Shown here: positions 12,201 to 23,984 of the stretch, one piece after another | Position numbering within the stretch: position 1 is the stretch's first letter | Layout: each line of letters opens with the position of its first letter | Origin: Antilocapra americana | Taxonomy: Eukaryota; Chordata; Mammalia; Artiodactyla; Antilocapridae | Length of the DNA stretch: 64,000 nucleotides | Direction: 5' to 3' | Assembly (NCBI GenBank): GCA_007570785.1 | Contig: ML664159.1 | Coordinates: 4,183,487 to 4,247,486, forward strand | Made by a program: the position numbers and the translations under genes | Notes under the pieces: generated by a model | Database searches by the model: none | Seen by the model: the letters and a program-made list of their open reading frames with translations, nothing else | What the model was told of the DNA's origin: nothing

Positions 12201-13555
12201 GCTTGTTGAAAAAAACCTTTGTTGGTACAGTGATTATATTGCATTGATGCTGTAAATATGTTTGGTTTGAATTTATATGTCTATGACACTATGTTTACCA
12301 TCCATGGACATAACATTCTTCTTCATATTTAGGACATAAAAACTTCACAATAAAAAAGTGTTTTCTTCCTTAAAGGTTTTGTAAGTATTTCGTTGAGTTA
12401 TGCCTATCTACCTTATGAATTTATTGTAATTATTCTTGACATCTTTGTCCTGTTTGGGATTTGAATGGGAATTCTGCTAATATTTTTCCACTGAGTATAA
12501 TTTTATTCTTGGTTTTTGGTAGATAACATTAGATAAGGTTTAACAAGGTTTCCTTTTATTTGCAGTTGTATAAAATTTTTTAGAAATCATTTACATATTT
12601 GATTTTTATTGTAAATTTTTTTATATCAATTGAAATTATGTTTTTTCTCTTTTAGTCTAGAAATTCAGTGAATAATATTATCTGTTATTAGTCTGTCCTC
12701 ACATTCCTGAGGTACTCTCAACTTACACAGTGTATTATCTTTTTCTATATATTTCTAGATTTCGTTTGTTTATTAGAATTTTTTCTTTGTTTCTGGATGA
12801 GATTTGTGTGTAATTTTTCTATCTCCAGGATTAGTATCTAGGTCATACTAGCCATGTATATTGTAGTTGGGAACTCTAGCCTGCAGTGTTGATAGTGATG
12901 GAAGCTGTGGGGGTGGCCAGGGGGAGACCGGAGGGATGTGGAAGATGTCTTTGCCTTCCACCAGTTTTACTATGAAGCTGAAACTGTTCTAAAATGAAAA
13001 TCTATTTTAAAAATCTGATGTTGAATGGTTGATCATTTTTTATTCTCAGGGAAAATTTGTGTAGGACTGGGATTATAGTTTCCTTGAATACTTGGTAGAA
13101 CTAACCTATAATAAGATTTAGGCCTAGTGTTTCTATTGTGAGGGAATTTAAACTACTTATTCAGGTTTCCTTTGATAACCGGTTATAGGACTATGAAGGT
13201 TTTCCATCTCATCTTAAATTAGTTTTTGTAGGATTTCATTCTAGAAATTGTCAGATAAATTTGTTCTGAGCTTACAGATTTATTGACATGTTATCTTCTT
13301 TTTGGTTTTTAATCTCTAGAGCATTGGTCTATGGGTCTATCCCCCTCTCTCTTTTAAATATCGATTCTGTTTATTGTCTCCTCCTTACTTCTCGCTTTCT
13401 TTTTTTATTCTTTTTGGAAGAGAAACAAAGTGAAAAGCATCTCTGTCTTCTTTGAAGATGACATTTTATGCTAGATTATTCAGAATTCATTTTTAGAAGA
13501 TTTCTGTTCCTGAATATCTCTTTCCCATTGTCTCATTCTGTTTTACATGTGTACA
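12201..13555 (-). mobile_element. Second old L1M ORF2 fragment, antisense
   Basis: Antisense ORF2-like text that overlaps in content with 16370-17200, so it is a separate L1 copy or a rearranged duplicate. It is interrupted at 12880-13012 by an L1 3' end in the other orientation. No frame survives. The boundary with the Tigger relic is approximate. Confidence 0.5.
12880..13012 (+). mobile_element. L1 3' end in sense orientation
   Basis: The sequence GAAGCTGAAACTGTTCTAAAATGAAAATC followed by TATTTTAAAAA matches the common L1MA/L1MB-type 3' terminus. It follows a G-rich GGGGGTGGCCAGGGGG stretch. It is short, 5'-truncated and old. I see no clear target duplication. Confidence 0.55.
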
Positions 13556-13559
13556 TCCT

Positions 13560-15290
13560 TACTGCATATTTCTTTTGATAGCACTCAAGTCATTTGTCCT
13601 TATGGAATATAGCAAGGTCCCTATACATGAAAGAGTTCCGTTCCAAGAGCACATTTGTAAGTTCAATTTGTTTGTATTCCAGGTCCAACAAAGTTATCCT
13701 AAGTATCTACCTAATACAATTGACTATTGTAGAGTATTGGACTGTAATAAGTTTATAATAACGTTTCACATAAGTAATACATAAAAGCAAACAAGCCCCC
13801 TAAATAGAACATTTTTAATCTTACAGTACAGTGCCTTGAGAAGTACATTAGTACATTAGAACACCTGGCATACAGGGTCTGGCATTGAATTAATAGGCAA
13901 CAAGAGTTACTAACTGGAGGAGGTGAGAAATGGTAGAGCTGAAGGATCATCAGCAATAGGAGATGAAGGGCAAGCTGAAGTTTCAATTCTGTGTTGATGG
14001 CACAGAATTCCTTGCAGGGTTCAATTCCATCCACCCTCTTGAAAAAGCGATCCAGTAATGTCTGGGTACTAGGTTTTTTGTTTTTGTTTTTTTCTCATCA
14101 TAGATGACACGGCTGCAGTGGATTACATTCTGAAAAGCTGCTGTAACCTTTGTGTGCCATTATATATTTGGGTCCTTTCCCTCAAAAATAAGAGTGCCTC
14201 CCTCAGATAAAGAAAATCTCCTTACCATTTCCTGCATTGTGAATCTCTTATTTTCTTCAGTTACTTCTTCTTCCTCTTGTCTCTCTTTATCCTTACTCTG
14301 GGCCTCCAATTCCATTAGACCTTCATTAGTAAGCTCTTAGTGTTACACAGCAAGGAGTTCAGTGAAGTTGTCCTCCTGAAGATCTAGCTCCAGCTTCTGG
14401 CTGAGGGTAACTGAGTTGCTGAAGATATTTTGGACACAGTAATCCACTAAAATTGTGAACAAACTGTAGGCAAGGTTCTTCCAAACCCCATTCATATTGA
14501 TGGCCATAACCTCATGCCAAGCAAAGTCTTTTTTTTTTAATACCCTTGTAGATGTCACAGATTCCTCCAGAATTGTTTCACAGTTATTTCTGATCCATCA
14601 CTAACCTTTACTACATGATGAAAATTGTGATGTAAATAATATTTCTTGAATGTCACTATAACTCGCTGGTCCACAGGTTGTGTGAGCAATGTAGTATTTG
14701 ATGGCAGATAGTTTGACACTGGGATGAAAGTTGTCCATGAAAGTGGAGTAGCCTGGAGCACTGTTGAGCAGCAAAAGAATGTTGAATGGGACTCCCTTCT
14801 CCAAGCAATATTTCTGTACCTCCAGGATTAAGTGGTGGAAAAACCAGTTCTGAAAATGGGCTGTGTACTTCAGGCTTTGGGGATACTCTTCCACACAATA
14901 GGAAAACAGGCCTTGGCTGTTTTTAAGGGTTCTTTGGTTGTTTGAAAGATAAACTGAGAGAGGCTTCAACTTCATATTATCAGAATCATTACCACAAACA
15001 ACAGAGTTAGCATGTCCTTCGCTCCTTTATAGCCTGACATTAACTTTTCTTCCTTTCTCATGTAACTTTGGTCTGGTATCCTCTTCTAGTGCAATCCTGT
15101 CTCATCCACATTAAAAACCTGCTTCAGTAAATATGTGCCTTCATTAGTAATTTCTCAAAGCATTTCAGGAAATTCCCAGGAATACCATGTTGTACTTACT
15201 GCTTTGCCACTGACTTTAACGTTTTGAAGTTTGGCTCAAGCCTTAAACAAATATAACCACCGTAACTAGCATTAAAAGATTTTCTTTCAT
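13560..15290 (-). pseudogene. Tigger (pogo-type) DNA transposon relic with degraded DDE transposase
   Basis: Minus-strand frames at 14975-14601 and 14761-14555 form successive blocks of a pogo/Tigger DDE-type transposase. Visible motifs are FNILLLLNSAPGYS at the position of the family's second catalytic region (usually LLLLDNAPGH, so the aspartate is replaced by Ser/Asn context) and LPSNTTLLTQPVDQRVIVTF, the conserved LPPNTTSLIQPMDQGVI-type block. Stops and shifts break the frame at several points and the catalytic aspartate appears lost. The element sits within old antisense L1. It is an ancient inactive transposon, not a domesticated gene as far as can be seen. Confidence 0.8.
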
Positions 15291-16838
15291 TCACTAAGAG
15301 TGCCTTTTGAAGGACAGAAGGTTTTAGTTTTGATAAGGTTCAGTCCACTCATTTATTCCTTTATAGATCATACTTTTGGTATTAACCTGAAATCTTTGCC
15401 TGACCAATATCTGCAAAAGCTTTCTTCTGTTTTCTTCTGCAAGTTTTATATGTTAATATATATGGTCTATTTTGAGATACAATTTGAATATAAGTTATGG
15501 ATCAAAGTTCACTTTTTTCCTTTCTTTTTGCATATTGAAAATTCAATATTTCCAGCATCACTTTTTGATGAGACCATTTTTTCTTTATTAAATTACCTTT
15601 GTATTTTGTAATGAAATCAGTTGTCCACAAATGCATATGTCTATTTCTAGACATTCTGTTGTGTTCAACTGAAGTATTTGTCTATTTTGATGCCAGTACC
15701 ACACTGGTTTGATTATTGTAGTCACAGCCTTCTGACTTTATTCTTTTTTCAAAGGTGTTTTTGCTATCTTAGGTTCTTTGTATTACCATATGAATTTTAT
15801 AATCATTCTCTCAATCACTGCAAAGTACCCTACTTATATTTTGATTGAATCTGTAGATCAGTTTGGGGAGAATTAACATCTTAATAATATTGGGTCTTCT
15901 GATGCCCTCACAAGATAAACTTCTCCATTTATTGAGGTCTCAATAGTATTTTATAGTTTACAGTTTAGGGGTCTCTAATACTTTCTTTTTTCGTATTCTG
16001 AAGTATTTTCATATTTTTGATGATGCTATATATGTTGTATAAATATATATGTTTTCAATTTCTGCTTGTTTCTACTATATAGAAATACAGTTGAATTTGG
16101 TATATTGATCTTATATCCTGCCTCCTCATTAAACTCACTTATTTTTCTAGTTGCTTTTTTATAGATTCTTTAAGATTTTATATGTAATCAAACATGTAAA
16201 AGACCGTTTTACTCATTTCCAGTTAGGATTCCTTTAATTTCTTTTTCTTGCCTGATTGTTCAGGCTAGAGCCTCCATTACAACATTGAATAGAAGTAGTA
16301 AGATTAGACAGTTTTGTCTTGTTCCTGATCTTAGTCAACATTCAGTCTTTTTCATCATTATGTATGATGTTGGCATAAGTTTTTTTTAAACCCCTTTTTA
16401 TCAGGTTAAGAAAGTGCCATTCAAGTCCTAGTTTACCTACAACATTTTTAGTGACAGATGTTGGATGTTGTCAAATTTATTTTTGTGACTACTGAGATGA
16501 TCATATTTTTTCCTAATCTAATTGTTAATATGGTGAATTACGTTGACTGATTTTCAAGTATAAAACACTTTTTCATTTCTAGTATAAAGCTGCATTTGGT
16601 CATGATGTCTTATCTTTTTTGTGTTTATATTGTTTCATTTGATTTGCTAAAATTACATTTATAACTTTTTTGCATCCGTTTTCATAAGCAATATTTGCCT
16701 GCAGCTTTATTTCCTATAGTTTTCTTTTTATTTGGTATCAGGATAATTCTAGCTTCACAGAATGTGTTGGAAAGTATTATTTATTTTCCAGTTTTCTGGA
16801 AGAGTTTGTATAGAATTGGTGTCATTTCTTTGTTAACC

Positions 16839-16906
16839 ATTGGATTGGCCCAAAAGTTCATTTGGGTTTTTCTGTAAGATGTTATGTACTTTTGGGCCAA
16901 TCTAAT
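16839..16906. mobile_element. Minimal mariner-type MITE (68 bp)
   Basis: The left end ATTGGATTGGCCCAAAAGTT and the right end TACTTTTGGGCCAATCTAAT are near-perfect inverted repeats around a very short core. The left arm continues with TCATTTGGGTTTTTCTGTAAGATG, like the ruminant mariner terminus. It is nested in the old antisense L1, so it is younger than the L1. Confidence 0.75.
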
Positions 16907-17070
16907 ATTTGATAAAATCTATGAGTAAAGCCATTTGGACCAGGATTTTTCTTTGTGGAAGGTTTTTAGCTAAAAATTAAATTTATTAAGTAGAGAAATC
17001 AGTAGACAAATTATAGAGAAATATTGTTAATTCAGTTTATTTCTTCTTGAGTGAACTTTGGTAGTTTTGC

Positions 17071-17075
<5 letters not shown>

Positions 17076-17115
<40 letters not shown>
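17076..17115. repeat. (TG)20 microsatellite
   Basis: Uninterrupted 40-base TG tract within the old L1. Likely length-polymorphic. Confidence 0.97.
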
Positions 17116-17116
<1 letters not shown>

Positions 17117-19140
17117 CAAACAAGTAGTTTTATCTTACCCAAAGATGTTGAATGTATAGACATAAAGCCATTTGTAATATTTCTATATTTTTAATATCTG
17201 TAGAATCCATACCAATGTCACTTCTTCTATTCCTAATGTTGATAATTTATGTCTCCTCTCTTTTTTTTCTCATCAGTCTGCCTAGAGATTTATCAATTTT
17301 ATCAACCTTTCTCAAAGAACCAGGTTTTAGGTTCACTGATTTCCTCTATAGTTTCTGTTTTCTGTTTCACTGCTTTTCACACTGAACTGTATTTTCTTTT
17401 TACTACTTATGTTTGGTTTAATTTGTTGTTTTAGTTTCTTAAGGTTTAAACTGAGGCCATTGATTTTAGACCTTTTATCTTTTCTCCTATAGGCACTTAG
17501 TATCAAATATCTTCTCCTTTAGCAGCACCTGCGGATTCTGATATGTTATATTTTCATTTTTATTCAGTTCGAATAATTTTTTATTTCACTTTGATTTATT
17601 CATTGACCAGTAACTCCTTTATAATTTACATTCATTGTGCCAAGGAACATGCTTTTTATGATTTAAATCCTATTAAATTCACTGAGACATTTTATGACTC
17701 AGAATATGCTCTATTTTAGTGAATGTTATGAAAAATACTATGTATTCAGCTTGTTATTTATGGAGTATTCTGTCATCGTTAGTTGAGTCAAGTTGGTTGA
17801 TAGTGTAGTTACATTTCTGTGTCCTTGCTGATTTCCTTTCCACTTTTTCGATAGAATATTGACAAGAAAGGAACTGAAATCTCCAACCATATTCTGTATT
17901 TGCCTGGATATTTTTGCAGTCCTATAAATATTATTAAGCTTTTTTTCTGGGATGCAGTTCATTGGAAAAAATTTGGTTCTCTTAGGTCTTGTTATTATGC
18001 TTTGTTAGGTAAGTCTGGCAAAGGACTTAGTCTAATGTTAGTTATTCCCCACAACTGAAATATCCACTTGTTGAGTACTCTAAACAATGCTTTGTGCATC
18101 GTGAGTTTTTCTCATCTGATTTTTTGAAGCAGGCGTTGTTTCCCACTCTGTGTGAGCACCAGGCTCTGATCTCCAGTTCTTTGAGATGTGTTTTCTTTCA
18201 TTACAGGCATGCACTAATTAGTACTTTGTTGACTATAGAAAGGGGATTCTCAATAGATTTCCACTGTGCTATGCTCTCTTTTCCATTACTCTGTCTTATG
18301 AACTTCAGCTGCCTTTGTCTCCATGGAATCTTAGCTCTTGACTCCTTAAATCAAAGCATTTGCCAGGTTCCACCTGGGTTCTATGTATAGTGATCTTTTT
18401 TTCCCTTTGTTTCTCTGATGTCTCGCTTGTCCAATACTGATGTATTTATTCAGCCTTTTTTATTCTTACAACTTCATAGTCTATCTTTTTCTGCCTTTTC
18501 CATTCAGTCTTTTTTCTTTGTATTTAATTTATGGCTCTTTTTGACAGCCTTATGTTGGGGTCTTTTTTTAAAATTTGATTTTGATTATAACTTTTAATTT
18601 GATTGTTTATTTTTTTATTATTTAGATTATTATCTAATGCAGTTGTTGATATAATTGTTTATATGTCTCATTTTGCTTGGATTTGCTTTAATTATTTGCA
18701 TTTTCTGTTTCTTTCTTATTACTGAAATAATTTTTAGTATTTCATTTAAATTTCTGTGTTTTTAAATCTATTTCTCATTGTATTATTTTCAGTTGTTACA
18801 CTGAATATTATATCTTTAACTTATTTTATTTCATTAAAGTACATCTTTAATGCACCCCATTCTAGTTCAGCTTTTCTGATTTTGCTTATCCCAAGCAATA
18901 GTGTTTTTATCTCACCTTCAATTTTGAAAGAGAGTTTTTCTTGATACACAGTTCTTGATTGACAATTTTTTCTCTCATCACTTCAAATGTTGTTTTGGCT
19001 TTCATAATTTCTGATGTCAAGTTAGCTGTAATCTTAAGATTGTTCCTTTATGTTCAGGATTTTTGTTCTCTGGCCTCTCTGCTGTTATCTCTTTTTCTTT
19101 GGCTTTTAGTTTTTTTTTTAATATCATTCATAGAGATTCA

Positions 19141-19438
19141 GGCTTTCCTGATAGCTCAGTTGGTAAAGAATCTACCTACAATGCAGGAGACCCTGGGTCA
19201 ATTCCTGGGTCAGGAAGATCTACTGGTGAAGGGATAGGCTATCCACTCCAGTATTCTGTGGCTCAGCTGGTAAAGAATCTGCCTGCAATGTGGGAGACCT
19301 GGGTTGGATCCCTGGTGTTGGGAAGATCCCCTGGAGAAGGGAAAGGCTACCCACTCCAGTATTCTAGCCTAGAGAATTCCATGGACTGTGTCGTCCATGG
19401 GGTTGTTAAGAGTTGGACAAAACTGAGTGACTTTCACT
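19141..19438 (+). mobile_element. Bov-tA-type SINE with two tRNA-like heads
   Basis: Starts GGCTTTCCTGATAGCTCAGT, a tRNA-Glu-like head with the A-box region (TAGCTCAGTTGGTAAAG) and a B-box-like GGTCAATTCCTGG. A second head, GGCTCAGCTGGTAAAGAATC, begins near 19259, followed by the Bov-A-type body ending ACTGAGTGACTTTCACT. The same two-head layout occurs at 45986-46303. tRNA-like folding is not functional here. Confidence 0.85.
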
Positions 19439-19754
19439 AGTCTAGTTACTAAAGAGAAACAGAATGCTTTTCTTTTTGTTTCCCACTTGTTCTGTGTACT
19501 ATTTGACTGTGTAAATTAGTGTTTTTCACCAAATTTGGAAACTTTAGTCTTTTTTTTCACTTTCACAACTGAATTGTCAAGAACTGAATAAACTTACTGC
19601 CTTAAAAGTGTGGTCTTTTGGCAAAGAGGACATAGATACTGGTACAGAAGTGCACATTTAAAAACTTCATCTCTTTTAAAAAAATTTCAAGTATAATTGA
19701 TTTAAAATGTTGTGTTAGTTTCAAATATATAGCAATGTGAGTTAGTCATATCGG

Positions 19755-19908
19755 CATAGCATGCCAGGCTCCTTTGTCCATGGAATTCTCTAGGCAAGAA
19801 TACTCTAGTGGGTAGCATATCCCTTCTCCAGGGGATCTTCCCAACCCAGGAATTGAATCGGGGTCTCCTTCACTGAAGATGGATTCTTTATCAGGTCAGC
19901 TACCAGGG
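19755..19908 (-). mobile_element. Bov-tA SINE, antisense, partial
   Basis: Reverse-complement SINE text: CATGCCAGGCTCCTTTGTCC, GGCAAGAATACTCTAGTGGG, GGGGATCTTCCCAACCCAGG, ending at TCAGCTACCAGGGA. It lacks the usual 3' part. It adjoins the AT repeat that follows. Confidence 0.85.
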
Positions 19909-20015
19909 AATATATATATATATTTATTAATATATATATATAAATAAATGTATATAAATATATATATATATAAATGTATATAAATATATATATATATATA
20001 AATGTATATATACAT
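19909..20015. repeat. AT-rich imperfect tandem repeat
   Basis: Runs of ATATAT alternate with AAATGTATATAAATATAT-like units, repeating about three times. This explains the Tyr-Ile-rich minus-strand frame at 19896-20117, which is not a gene. Confidence 0.9.
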
Positions 20016-20379
20016 ATTTTTTCCCTCAGATTCTTTTTCCTTTGGCAGGAAATTGTTTCTTAAAATGTTCGGTTTGTTCATTTTTTTCTCCTTCTTCTTG
20101 GTATTCCACTTACACATAAGTTAGACTGCTTGTTCTTGTCCCACAGATTTTTTGAGGTCCTGTTCATTGTCCTTATTGTTTTTCTTCTTTTTGTACTCCA
20201 GATTGAGGAAAATATTGATCTTTCTTTAAAATTCACTTATTTTGGTTTTGCTCTTCTCTATCTTATCTTGACCTCATTTAGTGAATTTTAACTTTATTAT
20301 TTATTTTAAGCTTTTGAATATCCTTTTCGAAAAATACTTTGTGCATCTCCGATGAGATTTCCTATCTGCTCATTCATTG

Positions 20380-20907
20380 CTGCTTCCTCCTTGGAAGAAA
20401 AGCTATGACAAACTTAGACATCATATTTAAAAGCAAAGAGATTACGTTACTGACAAAGGTCCGTATAGTCAAAGCTATGGTTTTTCCAGTAGTCATGTAT
20501 GGATGTGAGAGTTGGGCCATAAAGAAGGCTGAATGCCAAAGAATGAATGCTTTTGAACTGTGGTGTTGGAGAAGACTCTTGAGAGTCCCTTGGACTGCAA
20601 GGAGATCCAACAAGTCTATCCTAAAGGAGCTCAGTCCTGAGTGTTCGTTGGAAGGACTGATGCTGAAGCTGAAGAGCCAATACTTTGGCCACCTGATGAG
20701 AAGAGCTGACTCATTTGAAAAGACCCTGATGCTGGGAATGCTTGAGGACAGGAGGAGAAGGGGATGACGGAGGATGAGATGGTTGGATGACTCAATGGAC
20801 ATGATTTGAGCAAGCTCTAGGAGATGGTGAAGGACAGGGAAGCCTGGCGTGCTGCAATGAGGTCACAAAAAGTCTGACATGACTGAGTGACTGAACTGAA
20901 CTGAACT
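20380..20907 (+). mobile_element. BovB LINE 3' end, sense, 5'-truncated
   Basis: A frame of about 128 codons from 20382 encodes the end of BovB ORF2, including LLGRKAMTNLD, VRIVKAMVFPVVMYGCESW and ELWCWRRLLRVPW, the region following the RT core. It stops at 20765-20767 where the reading should continue with RRMRWLDDSMDM, so a point change has created a stop. The 3' end has TGACTGAACTGAACTGAAC, the usual BovB tail. Nearest neighbours are the old antisense L1 upstream and unassigned DNA downstream. Confidence 0.92.
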
Positions 20908-21270
20908 TTTTGGTGGCAAGTATGATGTGTAACTTCTATTGCTTTTCTTCCTCTGCTAAATAATTCTGACAATGTTTTATAATGAACATAAATATTCAGG
21001 AAAAATATTTAAAGAAAAAATGTTTTGTACTCTCAAAGAGTGAAATCTCTGCAATCAAAAAAAACTAACCACGAAAATTAATTCCTCAATATCCCAGATA
21101 GCAAAACTTTTACTGTAATTGTTCCAAATTTATATACACTCACATCAGCACAGGAATCTATACCTAAAAACTACTGAAAGACTTAGCAAATAAAGGTTTC
21201 TTGAGGTGGAAACATAAAATAATTCTCAGCCAAAATTGTGACTCCGTCAGTTCAAGAGCTGTTGACTTAT
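20908..21270. other. Unassigned DNA
   Basis: Nothing recognised between the BovB tail and the next SINE. Confidence 0.45.
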
Positions 21271-21492
21271 GCTGTATGTACTAAGTCACCTCACTTGTGT
21301 CCTTCTCTTTGTGACCCTATGGACTGTAGCCCACCAGGTTCCTCTCCATGGGATTCTCCAGGCAAGAATATTGGAGTGGGTTGACCTGCCCTCCTCCAGG
21401 GGAGCTTCCTGACCCAGGGGTCAAACACACCTCTCTTATGTCTCCTGCATTGGCAGGCGGGTTCTTTACCACTGGTGCCACCTAGGAAGCCC
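21271..21492 (-). mobile_element. Bov-tA SINE, antisense
   Basis: Contains GTGACCCTATGGACTGTAGC, GGGGAGCTTCCTGACCCAGG and the complement of the tRNA-like head at 21450-21492. The flanks TGACTTAT (21263-21270) and TGACTCAT (21495-21502) may be a decayed target duplication. Confidence 0.9.
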
Positions 21493-21502
21493 ACTGACTC
21501 AT

Positions 21503-22190
21503 AACTGTGAATGAAAGGTAAATACCTCAGAGATTACATTTTCAATTTTTAAAAATGGTACATATACTCTGGTTAATAAAATGGTCTTTGAAGAATTCTA
21601 TGCATTAAAAGCTATCAATAATCAATATATAAGTTAAAATATAGGTATAAAAATTCAAGTCAAAGAACTTTTAAAAGTTTTGTTATAATGCCATTTTAAG
21701 GTTAAAATTAAGAGTACTTCTGATAAAAGTTAAGAACTACATGGTGGAACAAAATTTCCAACAGATAAAATTTGTAAAAACCTAACAACATAGAAAAAAT
21801 AATAATTCAGAGACACTGTACAAAATCCAAAAAGCCGCATTTCAAAAACGTCACCATTCCATGGCTTTCTGGTATGAGGGCACTCCTGTCCATCTTAGCA
21901 GTAACAGGAGAAACTCAATGGTAGAAAACAACCACCTTGTTGGATCATGGTATTAGAATCAGAGGTCAGGTCTGTAAGAGTACAGGAAATTTAAAGGGGG
22001 AAATGTTGGCAGCAAGAGAATCACAAAAGGAGTACGACCCAAATATGAATACAAATTCTGCCTGAATCTCAGGCTGACAGCTCAACAACATAGAGTTGGG
22101 GAAAATTTTCAGGAAGTCAAGTAAAGCATTACTCACAGATTAGAGAGCAATGTACTATGTGCCTTTTATAACAGAATGCATGCCCATACG
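21503..22190. other. Unassigned, A-rich; possibly old LINE or LTR-element remnant
   Basis: Purine-rich text (for example GTGGCAGCAAGAGAATCAC-like) suggests an old L1 5' region or MaLR internal sequence next to the MLT1 LTR, but I cannot name it. Confidence 0.3.
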
Positions 22191-22554
22191 TGCTATGGAC
22201 TGAGTGTGGCCCCTGAAAACTCATATACTGAAGCACTAATTGCCAATATGATTGTATCGGAGGCAGGGGCTTTGGGGGTGATTAGGTTTAGATGCTGTCA
22301 TGAGAGAATAGATTCTCTATAACTGAATTATTGCCTTTGTAACGTGATTAAGATACCATAGCCCTTCCTTACCATGTGAAGCAACAGAAAGAAGGCAGCC
22401 ATCAGCAAATCAATACAGGTGTTCTCATCTACCCATTAACCATGCTGGCACTTTGATATCATACCTCTCAGTCTCCAGAACTATGAGAAATGTATGTTTG
22501 CTGTTTAAGTCAACCTGTGGTATTTTGTTACAGGACTTAGAAGCCGTTAAGTCA
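22191..22554 (+). mobile_element. MLT1-type LTR (ERVL-MaLR)
   Basis: Begins TGCTATGGACTGAGTGTGGC and carries CATATACTGAAGCACTAATT, CCATGTGAAGCAACAGAAAG, CCTCCAGAACTATGAGAAA and TGGTATTTTGTTACAGG in the order of MLT1-family LTRs. It ends near AAGTCA. No clean 5-base target duplication remains. Solo LTR-like; no internal coding region seen. Confidence 0.8.
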
Positions 22555-22743
22555 GTGTAGATCTCTGCTGGAAGAAAATGAAGCAGAATGTACTTGAAAT
22601 ACCTAAATATAGACTGTAAAATTGGTACAGGAGCTGAAAATTAGGGACTCATTCATAGGAGAAAAGCAGACAAGATTAGCATTATCTCAATCTAAACTCC
22701 TGGCTGACAACCAAGGAACAAAATAGACCACCCCAACTACCTT
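22555..22743. other. Unassigned old repeat-like DNA, split by an L1 insertion
   Basis: The A-rich text up to 22743 probably continued into 23743-23980 before the ruminant L1 inserted, as shown by the target duplication at the junctions. Confidence 0.4.
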
Positions 22744-22757
22744 AAAGAGTCAGACTA

Positions 22758-23728
22758 TGTCTTCTTTGGAGAAATGTCTGTTAAGTTCTTTGGCCCACTC
22801 TTTGATTGGGTCGTTTATTTTTCTAGAATGGAGTTGCAGGAGTTGTTTGTATATTTTTGAGATTAATTGTTTGTCCGTTGCTTCATTGGCTATTATTTTC
22901 TCCCATTCTGAAGGCTGTCTTTTCACCTTGCTTATAGTTTCCTTTGTTGTGCAGAAGCTTTTAATTTTAATTAGGTCCCATTTGTTTATCCGTGTTTTTA
23001 TTTCCAGTATTCTGGGAGGTGGGTCATGGAGTATCCCGCTTTGGTTTATGTCAGAGAGTGTTTTGCCTATGAAAAACAGTGTGGAGGTTCCTTAAAAAGC
23101 TGCAAATAGTCCTGCCATATAACCCAGCAATCCCACTGCTGGGCATATACACCGAGGAAACCAGAATTGAAAGAGCCACGTGTACCCCAATGTTCATCGC
23201 TGCATTGTTTACAATAGCCAGGACATGGAAGCAACCTAGATGCCCATCAACTGATGAATGGATAAGAAAGCTGTGGTACATATACACAATGGAATATTAC
23301 TCAGCATTAAAAAAAAATTCATTTGAATCAATTCTACTCAGATGGACCGAACTGGAGCCCATTATCCGGAGTGAAGTAAGCCAGAAGGAAAAACAACAAT
23401 ACAGTATACTAACGCATATATATGGAATTTAGAAAGACAGTAACGAGAACCCAACATTCGAGACAGCAAAAGGAACGCAGATGTATAGAATAGACTCGTG
23501 GACTCTGTAAATGAGGGAAAGGGTGGGATGATATGGGAGAATGGCATTGAAACGTGTTAATTATCATATGTGTAATCAATCGCCAGCCCAGGATTGATGC
23601 TCGGGGCTGGTGCAACGAGATTTCCCGGGGGGAAGGAGGAGGGAGGGGGGTTCTGGAGGGGGAGCATATGTAAACCCATGGTGATATCATGGCATTGTAT
23701 GGCAAAAACAATAAAAGGGAGAAAAAAA
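22758..23728 (+). mobile_element. Ruminant L1 3' end with 5' inversion (twin priming)
   Basis: Positions 22758-23069 are ORF2 text in reverse orientation, matching the complement of 3344-3655. From about 23070 the element runs forward, matching 3859 onward, so about 200 bases between are missing. The forward part keeps the end of ORF2 in an open frame (23079-23432) and the G-rich 3' UTR (23618-23662) with an A-rich tail. A perfect 14-base duplication, AAAGAGTCAGACTA, lies at 22744-22757 and 23729-23742. It is clearly a single inverted insertion, not two. Confidence 0.93.
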
Positions 23729-23742
23729 AAAGAGTCAGACTA

Positions 23743-23984
23743 AAAAAGCAGCAGTGAGAAATCATAACAACATAGCTATATCAGAAACTGCCTAGAGATG
23801 GGGAGAGTAATTTTGTAGTTTCAGGTGAGAAAAGTACAAAACCAAAACAATACTAAATAAAACAATAATCCCCAAAAGAGCACAACTGAATTGAACTGAA
23901 TCTAGAGTGGCTATGATGTTTAAACTTTAAGTAAAAATAACCAGACATGCAAACATACTATTAATTGTCAGTCAGGGTTTTCAA
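23743..23984. other. Unassigned, continuation of the interrupted segment at 22555
   Basis: A-rich text with no recognised family. Confidence 0.35.

Larger units (their letters stand above)
15290..20340 (-). mobile_element. Large old L1M, antisense (ORF2 towards 5' region), with nested insertions
   Basis: The plus strand is T-rich and reads as the complement of L1 ORF2: TTTTTGATGAGACCATTTTT, TTGATGCCAGTACCACACTG, GATTGAATCTGTAGATCAGT, the AACATTGAATAGAAGTAGT block, and CAAAGAACCAGGTTTTAGG at 17314. The block at 18960-19120 and 20100-20340 resembles the L1M 5' region. It contains a mariner MITE, a TG repeat, two SINEs and an AT repeat. All frames are destroyed. Together with 11130-12200 this may be a near-full-length L1. 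Confidence 0.7.

Noticed and set aside
19896..20117. Minus-strand frame rich in Tyr-Ile
   Set aside because: It is a translation of the AT tandem repeat.
20374..20802. 142-codon minus-strand frame
   Set aside because: Antisense shadow of the plus-strand BovB ORF2 fragment.
22191..22554. Possible complete endogenous retrovirus
   Set aside because: Only one MLT1-type LTR is seen; no second LTR and no gag, pol or env-like frames nearby.
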